From positions 1 to 64,000 of the forward strand of contig NZ_JAVDWU010000001.1 in assembly GCF_031457455.1 (NCBI RefSeq): a stretch of DNA of 64,000 nt, written 5' to 3'. The stretch is from Hydrogenophaga palleronii_A. Lineage in GTDB: Bacteria > Pseudomonadota > Gammaproteobacteria > Burkholderiales > Burkholderiaceae_C. This document shows positions 24,952 through 33,332 of this stretch, in pieces. The notes beneath the pieces are model-generated. The model was not told where the DNA came from, did not search any database, and was given only the letters and a program-made list of their open reading frames with translations. The position numbers and the translations under genes are program-made. Positions within the stretch are counted from its first letter, which is position 1. Each line of letters starts with the position of its first letter.

Positions 24952-26319
24952 ATGATCACAGACAGTCAGGGGCACGCGCTCAGCGGTGCACAGGCCGGCG
25001 CCACTGAGGCATATGAACAGGCTGTGCGGGCCTTCCAGCTGTACCGGGGCGACCCCATGGGCAGCCTGGAGCAGGCGATCACCACCGCCCCGCAATTTGC
25101 CATGGCCCACATCCTCCAGGCCCATCTGCTGGCGCTGGCCACGGAGCCCGCTTGCGTGCTCATGGCGCAAGAGGCGCTGGGCAGACTGCGGCACATGCCG
25201 CTGAACGAACGCGAAACCTCTCACGTCGCGGTGATCGAGAAAGTGCTGCAAGGCGAATGGACCGAGGCCGCCCTGGCCATGGACCAGCACAACCTGCAGC
25301 ACCCTTATGACATCGTGGCACTGCAGGCCGGACACCTGATGGATTTCTATCGGGCCAATGCGCGCAACCTGCGTGATCGCCTGGCGCGCGTGCTGCCGCA
25401 TTGGTGCAGCGACATGCCAGGGCACTCCATCGTGCTGGGCATGTACGCCTTCGGCCTCGAGGAGTGCGGGGACCATGCGCGAGCCGAAGCCATCGGGCGC
25501 GAGGCGCTGGACAGGGAGCCGCTGGACTGCTGGGCACACCATGCGGTGGCGCATGTGATGGAAATGCAGGGACGCGCTGAGGACGGCGTGGGCTGGATGC
25601 TCACCCGCGAGCCGTTCTGGTCTGGCGATGACAACTTCTTCAAGGTCCACAACGCGTGGCACGGCGCGCTTTGCTACCTTGATCTGGGTCAGACCACCGC
25701 GGTGCTCGCGCTTTATGACAACGTGGTGCGCAAGACGCCCAGTGCCGTGGCGCTGGATCTGGTCGACGCCTCGGCACTGCTGTGGCGTCTGCACCTGGCC
25801 GGGGTGGATGTGGGCGAGCGCTGGGCCGAGGTGGCTCAGACCTGGGACGCACACGCCGATGGCAAGCTCTATCCGTTCAACGACTGGCATGCGGTCATGG
25901 CCTACCTGGGCGCAGGGCGTGAGCAGGATGTGCAGCGTCTGCGCGACGCCATGCGCAACGCCAGCGGGACCTGCGAAGTCTCGCGCTGGGCGCTGGAGAT
26001 CGGCCACGATCTGGTGGAAGGCTTTGTCGCGCACTGGCGCGGCGAACACGACCGCGCGGTGCAGCACCTGTTTCGTGGCAGGCACATCGCCAATCGCTTT
26101 GGTGGCAGCCATGCGCAGCGCGACATCATCGACTGGACACTGACCGATGCCGCCTTGCGCGCCGGTCAGCGTGGCATGGCCGAAGCGCTCGCACACGAGC
26201 GACTCGCACTCAAGCCACACAGCCCGGTCAATCGCGACATGCTGCGGCGTGCACGCACCATGGGCAGCGTGGCGGCGCCCGTCAAGGCGGGCGCGAAGGC
26301 GAAGCTGTCGCTGGCTTGA
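24952..26319 (+). CDS. TTC38-family tetratricopeptide repeat protein
   Basis: 455 residues, helical throughout, with irregular TPR-like repeats such as AMAHILQAHLLALATEP and CWAHHAVAHVMEMQGRAEDG. The overall pattern (early GDPMGSLEQA, central HNAWHGALCYLDLG) matches the TTC38 family, conserved from bacteria to animals but of unknown activity. The ATG at 24952 is preceded by CAGGAG. Divergent AraC regulator suggests inducible expression. Confidence 0.82.
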   Translation: MITDSQGHALSGAQAGATEAYEQAVRAFQLYRGDPMGSLEQAITTAPQFAMAHILQAHLLALATEPACVLMAQEALGRLRHMPLNERETSHVAVIEKVLQGEWTEAALAMDQHNLQHPYDIVALQAGHLMDFYRANARNLRDRLARVLPHWCSDMPGHSIVLGMYAFGLEECGDHARAEAIGREALDREPLDCWAHHAVAHVMEMQGRAEDGVGWMLTREPFWSGDDNFFKVHNAWHGALCYLDLGQTTAVLALYDNVVRKTPSAVALDLVDASALLWRLHLAGVDVGERWAEVAQTWDAHADGKLYPFNDWHAVMAYLGAGREQDVQRLRDAMRNASGTCEVSRWALEIGHDLVEGFVAHWRGEHDRAVQHLFRGRHIANRFGGSHAQRDIIDWTLTDAALRAGQRGMAEALAHERLALKPHSPVNRDMLRRARTMGSVAAPVKAGAKAKLSLA

Positions 26320-26329
26320 CCGCAGGCGC

Positions 26330-27034
26330 TCAGGGCCTGTTGGGGCGGGCATACGGCCATCGCCAGAGCGCGCCCAGGGTGAGCACGGTCGCCGCCAGCA
26401 GCACCCAGCCCTGAGCGGATCCCATGGTCCAGAGCGTGGCGGCGCTGATGGCGCACCACACCAGGACCATCGCTTGCAAGGTCCACAGCAGCACGCGCCC
26501 GCTGCGGGACCGCGCCTCGGCCAGAAGCAGCCAGCCCAGCGTGGCCAGCGTCGTGGGGTCGGGCGCTGTGCCGAACAACTCGGCCTGGGCCAGGGGGCGC
26601 CCGAATGCCAGGGCAAGCAGGGGGTGCGCCAAGGTGGCCCATGCCAGCAGGGTGAGTGCGAACACGCGCCGACCGGACTGATCGGTGATCTGAAGGTTCG
26701 AGCGCGCGGCCAGGCCCAGCAGGCCAAGTGACTGCGCCGCAAAGAGGAGCGCAAACGCCTGTGCTGCCCAGTTGATGGCGGCGTAGCGTTGCCAAAGGAA
26801 GGCCCACGCCACGAACCCCCAGCACACAGCCAGACCCGCCACGCCCCATCGCAGCGAGGTCTCATGGCGCTGGGCCGGCCCCCGCAACATTGCAACCACC
26901 CAGGCGAGCAAGATGGCAGGGGGCAGCAGTTGAAAAGGCCACAGTGCGGTGTTGTGCAGCTCGAGCTGGCGCCAGTAGGTCTCCGGCGCGAACATCAGGA
27001 AGTCCGATGGCCGGTAGGTCCACCATTCGCTCAT
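26330..27034 (-). CDS. DUF6064 family membrane protein
   Basis: 234 residues with about seven hydrophobic segments, starting MSEWWTYRPSDFLMFAP, the conserved N-terminus of the DUF6064 family. Inner-membrane protein of unknown function. The ATG at 27034 is fixed by that motif. It lies 37 bases after the aldo/keto reductase stop on the same strand, so the two may be co-transcribed, and is convergent with TTC38 (10 bases between stops). Confidence 0.78.
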   Translation of the reverse strand: MSEWWTYRPSDFLMFAPETYWRQLELHNTALWPFQLLPPAILLAWVVAMLRGPAQRHETSLRWGVAGLAVCWGFVAWAFLWQRYAAINWAAQAFALLFAAQSLGLLGLAARSNLQITDQSGRRVFALTLLAWATLAHPLLALAFGRPLAQAELFGTAPDPTTLATLGWLLLAEARSRSGRVLLWTLQAMVLVWCAISAATLWTMGSAQGWVLLAATVLTLGALWRWPYARPNRP

Positions 27035-27071
27035 GTGATGCCAAAGGGTGCGGGTTGCGACTGACGCCGGG

Positions 27072-28043
27072 TCACAGCGCCGCCACGTCGCGCGCCATGC
27101 GCGAGCGAAGGGCGGCATCGGGCATGCGGCCTGTTGCGGCGCCCATGTTCTGGCGCACATGGGCCACCTGCCGGGTGGCGGGGATCGCGCAGGTCACCGC
27201 CGGGTGCGTGACGATGAACTTCAAGGCCACCTGGGCCCAGCTGTCGCAATCGATGTCGGATGCCCAGCCGGGCAAGGGGTGCCTGGCCAACTGGCGCAGC
27301 AGCGCGCCTTCACGAAACGGCCGGTTCACGATCACGCCGATGCCGCGTTCCTGCGCCAGCGGCAGAATGCGCTGCTCCACCTCGCGGTCGAGCAGGTTGT
27401 AGCTGATCTGGACGAAGTCGATCGGCTCGGTGCGCATGATGTCTTCCAGTTCCCGGTGGCGCCGGCCTTCTGATGTGGAGATACCCACGTACCGCAGGTT
27501 GCCGGCCGCTTTCATGTTCAACAGGCGCGGCAGGTGCGCCTGCCAGCCCAGCAGGTTGTGCACCTGCATGAGATCGAAGCGTGGCACCCCCCAGAACACG
27601 CGCGAGGCTTCCATTTGCGCGCGGCCCCGGTCGGCGTCACCCACCCAGACCTTTTCGGCAGAGAACAGCGAGGCCGGTTGACCCAGGCGAGCCAGCGCGT
27701 GGCCGATGGTGGGCTGTGAGGACCCGTACATCGGCGAGCTGTCGATCATGCCGCCGCCCGCGTCGAAGAAGGCGCGCACCACCTCGGCTCGGGCGTCCCG
27801 CGCTGCGGGGTCGTTGCCCACGTTGAAGGTGATCCACGTGCCCAACCCCACCACCGGTAATGCCTCGCCGGTGGAGGGGATGGTGCGTGTCATTAGAGGG
27901 GCGTTGCGCCTGGCTCCGGCGCTGGTCTGCGCGGCCACACCCAAGGCCAGCCAGGGCAGTCCGGAAAGTGTGACAGCCTGCGCCAGCCAGGTCCTGCGGG
28001 TCGAAGCCATGCCTTTGTGCGCAGATGTGTGGTGGTGTTTCAT
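27072..28043 (-). CDS. Aldo/keto reductase with export signal
   Basis: 323 residues. The N-terminus carries a twin-arginine-like stretch STRRTWLAQAV followed by a hydrophobic run, so the enzyme is probably exported. The TIM-barrel oxidoreductase part starts near residue 50 with LPVVGLGTW; the catalytic Asp and Tyr are in IDSSPMYGSS, and EKVWV and MQVHN stand where the catalytic Lys and His occur. NADP-dependent reduction of an unknown carbonyl compound is expected. Confidence 0.85.
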   Translation of the reverse strand: MKHHHTSAHKGMASTRRTWLAQAVTLSGLPWLALGVAAQTSAGARRNAPLMTRTIPSTGEALPVVGLGTWITFNVGNDPAARDARAEVVRAFFDAGGGMIDSSPMYGSSQPTIGHALARLGQPASLFSAEKVWVGDADRGRAQMEASRVFWGVPRFDLMQVHNLLGWQAHLPRLLNMKAAGNLRYVGISTSEGRRHRELEDIMRTEPIDFVQISYNLLDREVEQRILPLAQERGIGVIVNRPFREGALLRQLARHPLPGWASDIDCDSWAQVALKFIVTHPAVTCAIPATRQVAHVRQNMGAATGRMPDAALRSRMARDVAAL

Positions 28044-28289
28044 TTGTGCCAGGGCTTGAACGGCGGCGAACTTTTCAGAGAACGGCCCATCGCATGAAGT
28101 TCCTGCAACTGCACAGGCAATGGGGAAAGCATGGGGCGCAGATTGCCCCTCTCCAGCGTGGGCTGGCGCACCGACGCGTCACAGACAATGCCGTATGGTG
28201 ATCGCGTGGGGCCATGCGCCCCCGCTAATTCAGAGAGGCCACATGGCGATCATCGCCAGGTGCTTTCTGGCCAACAAAAAGGAGTTTCC

Positions 28290-28808
28290 ATGTCTACTCA
28301 CGTTCTTTCCACCCACTCACACCTTTCCTCCATCCGTCGCTTGCGCGTGATCGCGGTGGGCGCCGCCATGCTGGTGGCCTCGGTGGCGTGGGCGCAGTCA
28401 GGTGCTGCAGGCGCCCGATCGTCCATCGAGGCCACCTACCAGAGAGACCGCGCAGCCTGCATGGCCAGCGACTCTCAGCATGAACGCACCAGCTGCCTGC
28501 GCGAAGCCGGAGCGGTGCGCGCCGAAGCCTTGCGCGGCGTTGGGCGTGGGGGTGAATCCCAGGAGACCCTCATGCGCAACGCCCTCGAACGGTGCAAACG
28601 ACAGCCCGCCGATCAACAGGCCATCTGCGAGCGCATGGTGCGGGGTGAAGGTTCCGCCACCGGTTCGGTGGAAAGTGGCGGCATGATTCGCGAGCTCACG
28701 ATCATGGAACCGGCAAGACCCGGCACCCCTTCACCGGCGCAACCTCCCATGGCATCTCCACCTCCCGCACCAGGCGCTGCCCCTCTGGCACCACTGCCTA
28801 CACGCTGA
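28290..28808 (+). CDS. Hypothetical periplasmic protein
   Basis: 172 residues: signal peptide ending near SVAWAQ (about residue 36), then a hydrophilic region with regularly spaced cysteines (ACMAS, SCLREAG, RCKRQ, ICERM; two C-x12-C pairs) and a proline/alanine-rich tail. Proteins of this build are common in Comamonadaceae next to stress genes, without known role. The ATG at 28290 has AAGGAG at ideal spacing. Upstream open frame (from 28131) lacks a ribosome-binding site. Confidence 0.75.
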   Translation: MSTHVLSTHSHLSSIRRLRVIAVGAAMLVASVAWAQSGAAGARSSIEATYQRDRAACMASDSQHERTSCLREAGAVRAEALRGVGRGGESQETLMRNALERCKRQPADQQAICERMVRGEGSATGSVESGGMIRELTIMEPARPGTPSPAQPPMASPPPAPGAAPLAPLPTR

Positions 28809-28876
28809 AGGTCTCCCCGCCAGGCCCTGGCTGACAGGGGCCTGGCCGTGCGGGTCGATCAGATAGCATCGCCTGC

Positions 28877-29557
28877 ATGAGCACCCAATTCGAGAGCCTG
28901 TCTTCCGTCGACCTGTACACCGAAGCCTTCAACGTGGACATGCCAGCGTTGCCGGTGGGCAAGGACGTGTGGCCACGCAAACCCGGGGTGTTCATCCGCT
29001 TGAAACGGGTCGAGCCAGCAGAGCCGCCTGAAGACCCGTCGGGCGACAAGCCCGAAAAGGTGGCAGAGGTCGGGCAGTTCGGCCTGGTGCCCACCTGGGT
29101 CAAGTCGGCGTCTGACGCCAAGCTGCGTTCGACCAAGCTGGTCAATGCCCGTGCAGAGGCCGTGACCACCTCCAACAATTTTCGTGGCGCCTGGCTGGCG
29201 GCAAAGCGCTGCATCGTGCCGATGATGTCGTTTCTGGAGGACGATTTCCGCAGTGGCAAGGCCGTGCCCACGCGCATTGCCCGGGTGGACGGCCGGGCCA
29301 TGGGTGTGGCCGGATTGTGGGAAAGCTGGAGCGGTGCAGATGGCACGACCATTGTCAGTTTCTGCCTGCTTACCGTGAACGCGAACAGCCATGCACTGAT
29401 GCACCGCTACCAGCAACCCGGTGCTGAAAAGCGCATGCCCGCGGTGCTCAACGAGGGGGGCTACGACGCATGGCTGAGCGCCCACCCCGAGAAAGCCCGA
29501 GAGTTTCTGCGCGCTTACCCGGCCAACTGGCTCACCGCCAACCCGGTGCAGAAATAG
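28877..29557 (+). CDS. SOS response-associated peptidase-like (SRAP) protein lacking the catalytic Cys2
   Basis: 226 residues with clear SRAP-domain blocks: FGLVPTWVKSA, LVNARAEAV, RCIVPMMSFLEDDFRSG, VAGLWESW and KRMPAVL. SRAP proteins (YedK, HMCES) use the cysteine exposed after removal of Met1 to crosslink abasic sites. Here the start reads MSTQFESL where relatives have MCSxYE, so the nucleophile position is serine; the glutamate of the GFYE-type motif remains (FLED). It is therefore either an inactive or an altered SRAP protein. No LexA box is visible upstream. Confidence 0.82.
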   Translation: MSTQFESLSSVDLYTEAFNVDMPALPVGKDVWPRKPGVFIRLKRVEPAEPPEDPSGDKPEKVAEVGQFGLVPTWVKSASDAKLRSTKLVNARAEAVTTSNNFRGAWLAAKRCIVPMMSFLEDDFRSGKAVPTRIARVDGRAMGVAGLWESWSGADGTTIVSFCLLTVNANSHALMHRYQQPGAEKRMPAVLNEGGYDAWLSAHPEKAREFLRAYPANWLTANPVQK

Positions 29558-29598
29558 GTGGTCCGGGGACTGTCCTGAAAACCGCCGAAAACGAGGCC

Positions 29599-30819
29599 TC
29601 AGCTCAGGGGTGAGGGCGCGGTCAGCACGTCGTTTTCGATGCTCGGGCGATTCGCGGACGCATCGGCCACGGCCCTGTGTTCGGCGTCATTGAGCACGTC
29701 CAGCGGCGCAGCGCGCGTGGGGTCCACCGTGACCACGCCCATGCCCAGACTGGGCCTGAACACCTGCCGTGTGTGCTTGCCGTCCGTGACGATCATGGGC
29801 TGACCCACCATGTTGCGAAGGCGTCCCACCGTTTCGTTCACGGGAGGCTGATGGCGGTCGGTGTAGATCACCACCACGAAGCAGCGGGGGTGGTAGAGCC
29901 CCACCACGCACCGGAATCCCGCTGCCCTGCGGATCCGGGCCGACACGGTGACCTGAATCTGCTGCTCGATGGTGGAGCCACCGGTCTCGGTGAGTTCGTA
30001 GAGGTTGTTCAGGTGCAGGCACACCACCGTGCACTCGCCCTGCAGGCGGGCGGTTCTCCAGAAGGCGTGTTCCATGTCGGCAATCAGCGCCGCACCGGTG
30101 TGCAGACCGGTGGCGGCGTCCGATCCCGGCTCCAGGCGCGACAGCCGGGCCAGCAGACGGGCCTGCCGGTTGCGGATCACGCCCAGCACCGAGGCGATCA
30201 GGAAGAAGGTCACCGTGATGACCGCCGTGAACAACTGGGACACCATGCCCAGCCCGGGAGCATCCAGACCATGAAGATAGTGGCCCAGGACCATGGCGGC
30301 GAGGCAGGCAATCGCCAGCAACATCCAGGGTGCCAGTGGATCGCCCAGTTGAGTGGCGCGCATGACGGCCGACAGCGCCAGCAACACGGGCACCATGTTC
30401 ACGACCGCCGCACTGATGAGCAGGGGACGAACATGTGCGAGGTCGGCCTGCGTGGCCGTGAGGGCCAGCGCCATGCCGGCAAAGAGCAGCAGACTGGCGC
30501 CCCAGGTCGTGATTTTGTGGACCTGCGCATCTTCGCGCACACCGCCCAGCCAGGTCCCAATGAAATACAGACCCATGGCGCCGGCCATGGGCCCCAGACT
30601 GGCCTTGAGCACGACCATCAACCGACCCGGCAGAAACGGGAAAAAAGCTTCCAGCAAGCCCGTCATCACCACGCAACTGGCGCCGGTGAAGACCACGAAC
30701 ATCAGGTTGCGGGCAGCGGCGACCGTGCGGTGGTTGATCACGTCGCCCAGCGCCAGGCCTGCGAGGGTCAGCAACCCCCCCAGCATGGCCGACCAGATCG
30801 CAACTTCGGAAACAGGCAT
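29599..30819 (-). CDS. Membrane protein with degenerate GGDEF-like domain
   Basis: 406 residues: about eight membrane segments in the first 235, then a GGDEF-fold domain (about 245-400). The domain is recognisable from DAATGLHTGAALIADMEHAF and a later SLGMGVVTVDP, but the GGDEF signature is replaced by YHPRCFVVV, so cyclase activity is unlikely; it may sense or scaffold. The ATG at 30819 starts the first hydrophobic segment (MPVSEVAIW). The open frame extends further upstream without similarity. Confidence 0.75.
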   Translation of the reverse strand: MPVSEVAIWSAMLGGLLTLAGLALGDVINHRTVAAARNLMFVVFTGASCVVMTGLLEAFFPFLPGRLMVVLKASLGPMAGAMGLYFIGTWLGGVREDAQVHKITTWGASLLLFAGMALALTATQADLAHVRPLLISAAVVNMVPVLLALSAVMRATQLGDPLAPWMLLAIACLAAMVLGHYLHGLDAPGLGMVSQLFTAVITVTFFLIASVLGVIRNRQARLLARLSRLEPGSDAATGLHTGAALIADMEHAFWRTARLQGECTVVCLHLNNLYELTETGGSTIEQQIQVTVSARIRRAAGFRCVVGLYHPRCFVVVIYTDRHQPPVNETVGRLRNMVGQPMIVTDGKHTRQVFRPSLGMGVVTVDPTRAAPLDVLNDAEHRAVADASANRPSIENDVLTAPSPLS

Positions 30820-31071
30820 CGAAGGATTATGGTTCGACAGATGCCACACTTCTGCGACATATGTCACGTCCAGCCCGCTCTTGGGCCCCTCCTGAAACCC
30901 CCTGGATGGGCTATTGAACATGTCCCGAAGGCGACCGGAAGTCGCCTGCAAGGCTCAGGGTATACGCGAGGAGCCGCTGGCGTTATGAAGCATGAAGTTC
31001 TATAAAACTAGCCGGCGCCCCGCCTCAAAAAAGCACCGTCTGAAAGGCGGTCACAACCCAGGAGACATCAC

Positions 31072-33255
31072 ATGTTCTTATTGCGTGCCCGCCCGGTCGC
31101 GGCCATGTTGGCGTTTGTGTGGATTCCCGTGGCCGCCCTGGCCGACGGTGTTTCGGTGCGCTACGACAGCGCACACAGCCCCTTCCCGAGCAATCGCCTC
31201 ACGGTGCTCGATTTTTCCAACGCCACCTTCCGCCGGGTCAACCTGCCCAAACCCGACTGTGCGGTGCGGGTCAATGACTGTGCCGACATTGACGTGATCA
31301 ACACTCTCGACGGCTTCTCGACGCAGCCGCGCATCACCATCCCTTTCACCGGCGACATCGACGTGTCGACCGTGACCAGCGACACCGTGTATCTCTACAA
31401 CCTGGGCGACACCTTGACCTTGCGTGGTTTTGGTCAGAAGGTCGGTATCAATCAGGTGCTCTGGGACCCCGCCAGCAAGACACTGGTTTTTGAGCCCGAC
31501 GAACTCCTGGCCGAACGCTCACGCTATGTGGTGGTGGTGACCAACGGTGTGCGCGACGCCAGCGGGAAAAAGCTCAAGATCAGTGATTCCCTGCAAGGCT
31601 GGCCGGGCCAGGGTCATGGCAAAGGCAAGGACAAGGCAACGAGGGGCGCTCCTTTTCAGCAGGGCGACCTGGACTACCAGCGCGAACTGCGTGATGCCAC
31701 AAACGCCGTGCGAAGCCGAAGCAGGGGTCTCAATGTGGTGGCTGCTTCACTGTTCACGACCCAGACCACCACCGGCGATCTGGTCAATGTCATGCGCCAG
31801 ATCAAGGCGAAGAATCCCGCACCGGCCAGCTTCGAGATTGGCGCATCGGCTGCTGGCGGGGTGCGCACCGTGTTTCCGGTGTCAGACATCCAGGCGATCC
31901 AGTTCAACCGGCAGACCGGCGTGCAGGCGTTCACGCCTTCGTTCCTGCCCACACCGGCACTCGACGTGGTGAGCGGCGCCGTGGGACGGGTGGCCTATGG
32001 CAAGTTCTCGTCGCCCAACTACCAGACAGCGGCCCGCTACATACCGCCCACGCCTTCGCTGACCGGCAGGCCGTCACCTCAGGGCAGCCATGAGCTGGTG
32101 TTCCAGCTGTTCCTTCCCAGTGGCACCGCCCCCAACGGTGGCTGGCCGGTGGCGATCTTCGGGCACGGCTTCACAGACAGCATGTATGGCGCTCCCTGGA
32201 CCGTCGCATCGGTATTTGCGTCCCGTGGCCTGGCCACACTGTCGATCAATGTGGTGGGCCACGCCGGAGGACCACTGGGCACCCTCAACGTGATTCGCAA
32301 CAGTGGCTTGCCGGTGTCGTTGCCCGCCGGTGGCCGCGGTTTCGACCAGAACGGCGACGGCAACATCGAGTCCACCGAGGGTGTGAATGCCGCCGCGCCG
32401 TTCGACATCATCGGCAGCCGCGATGGTCTGCGTCAGACCGTGATCGACCTCGTGCAGACGGTGCGTCAGGTTGAAGTGGGCATGGACGTGGACGGCGACG
32501 GCCAGACCGACCTGAACCCCAGGCGCATCTACTACGCGGGCCAGTCGTTCGGCGGCATCTACGGCACCATGCTGCTGGGGGTCGAGCCCAACATCCAGGC
32601 CGGTGTGCCCAACGTGCCCGGCGGGTCGATCACCGAGGTGGCCCGCCTGGGCGGTTTCCGCCTGCTGACCGCGGGCGCACTGGCTTCTCGCCAGCCGCAG
32701 TTGCTCAACCTGCCGCCGCTGCCGGGCGTGCCGTTTCCGTTCAACCTGGTGTTCAACGAGAACATGCCGCTGCGCGACCTGCCACCGGTGACCAACGACG
32801 TGCCGGGCGCCCTGGCCATCGCCGAGGTGCTGGACCGCACGGAATGGGTCCAGCAATCAGGCAACCCGGTGTCGTATGCGCCTTTGATCCGCAAGCAGCC
32901 CGTCCATGGCCACCGCGCCAAGCCGGTGATCATTCAGTTCGCGAAGGGCGACACCACGGTGCCCAACCCCACCAGCACCGCGATCGTGCGCGCAGGTGAG
33001 CTGCAGGACCGCACCACCTATTTCCGCAACGATCTGGCCTATGCGGCCAACAACGCGGTGAGCAAGAACCCGCACACCTTCCTCACCAACATCGGCTCCG
33101 CCGCAGGGCAGGCTTACGCCGTCGGTGCGCAGATCCAGATGGCCGAGTTCTTTGCCAGCAACGGTGCGCTGGTCATCGATCCTGATGGTCCGGGGCCGTT
33201 CTTTGAGGTGCCGATTGTTCCGCCACTGCCCGAGGGTCTGAATTTCATTCCCTGA
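31072..33255 (+). CDS. Large secreted alpha/beta hydrolase with Ig-like N-terminus and calcium-loop-like inserts
   Basis: 727 residues with a signal peptide (about 1-24). Residues 70-160 form a Big_5/SbsA-type Ig-like domain (RITIPFTGDIDVSTVTSDTV, and YVVVVTNGVRDASG). The C-terminal part is a lipase/esterase-like hydrolase: GHGFTDSMYG oxyanion region and nucleophile S492 in GQSFGG. Two EF-hand-like loops, DQNGDGNIES (about 424) and DVDGDGQTD (about 474), interrupt it. It resembles the bacterial virulence-factor lipase group; the substrate is unknown. Preceded by CAGGAGA and followed by a strong terminator. Confidence 0.83.
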   Translation: MFLLRARPVAAMLAFVWIPVAALADGVSVRYDSAHSPFPSNRLTVLDFSNATFRRVNLPKPDCAVRVNDCADIDVINTLDGFSTQPRITIPFTGDIDVSTVTSDTVYLYNLGDTLTLRGFGQKVGINQVLWDPASKTLVFEPDELLAERSRYVVVVTNGVRDASGKKLKISDSLQGWPGQGHGKGKDKATRGAPFQQGDLDYQRELRDATNAVRSRSRGLNVVAASLFTTQTTTGDLVNVMRQIKAKNPAPASFEIGASAAGGVRTVFPVSDIQAIQFNRQTGVQAFTPSFLPTPALDVVSGAVGRVAYGKFSSPNYQTAARYIPPTPSLTGRPSPQGSHELVFQLFLPSGTAPNGGWPVAIFGHGFTDSMYGAPWTVASVFASRGLATLSINVVGHAGGPLGTLNVIRNSGLPVSLPAGGRGFDQNGDGNIESTEGVNAAAPFDIIGSRDGLRQTVIDLVQTVRQVEVGMDVDGDGQTDLNPRRIYYAGQSFGGIYGTMLLGVEPNIQAGVPNVPGGSITEVARLGGFRLLTAGALASRQPQLLNLPPLPGVPFPFNLVFNENMPLRDLPPVTNDVPGALAIAEVLDRTEWVQQSGNPVSYAPLIRKQPVHGHRAKPVIIQFAKGDTTVPNPTSTAIVRAGELQDRTTYFRNDLAYAANNAVSKNPHTFLTNIGSAAGQAYAVGAQIQMAEFFASNGALVIDPDGPGPFFEVPIVPPLPEGLNFIP

Positions 33256-33293
33256 ACCCGACAACGCGCTTCCCAGGCGTGCAGGGAATGAAA

Positions 33294-33321
33294 GGGGTAC
33301 GGACGACCGTGCCCCTTTTTT
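33294..33321 (+). terminator. Rho-independent terminator after the secreted hydrolase
   Basis: Stem GGGGTACGG (33294-33302), loop ACGA, CCGTGCCCC (33307-33315; one G-U pair), then six T. It begins 39 bases after the stop codon. Confidence 0.85.
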
Positions 33322-33332
33322 CCTTCTTGGCT

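Noticed and set aside
24667..26895. 742-codon minus-strand open frame across the TTC38 gene
   Set aside because: Shadow of TTC38 and neighbours; no family motifs, and it overlaps three well-supported genes.
28820..28845. Inverted repeat CCAGGCCC...GGGCCTGG between two plus-strand genes
   Set aside because: No T-tract follows and the arms are very GC-rich; function cannot be supported.
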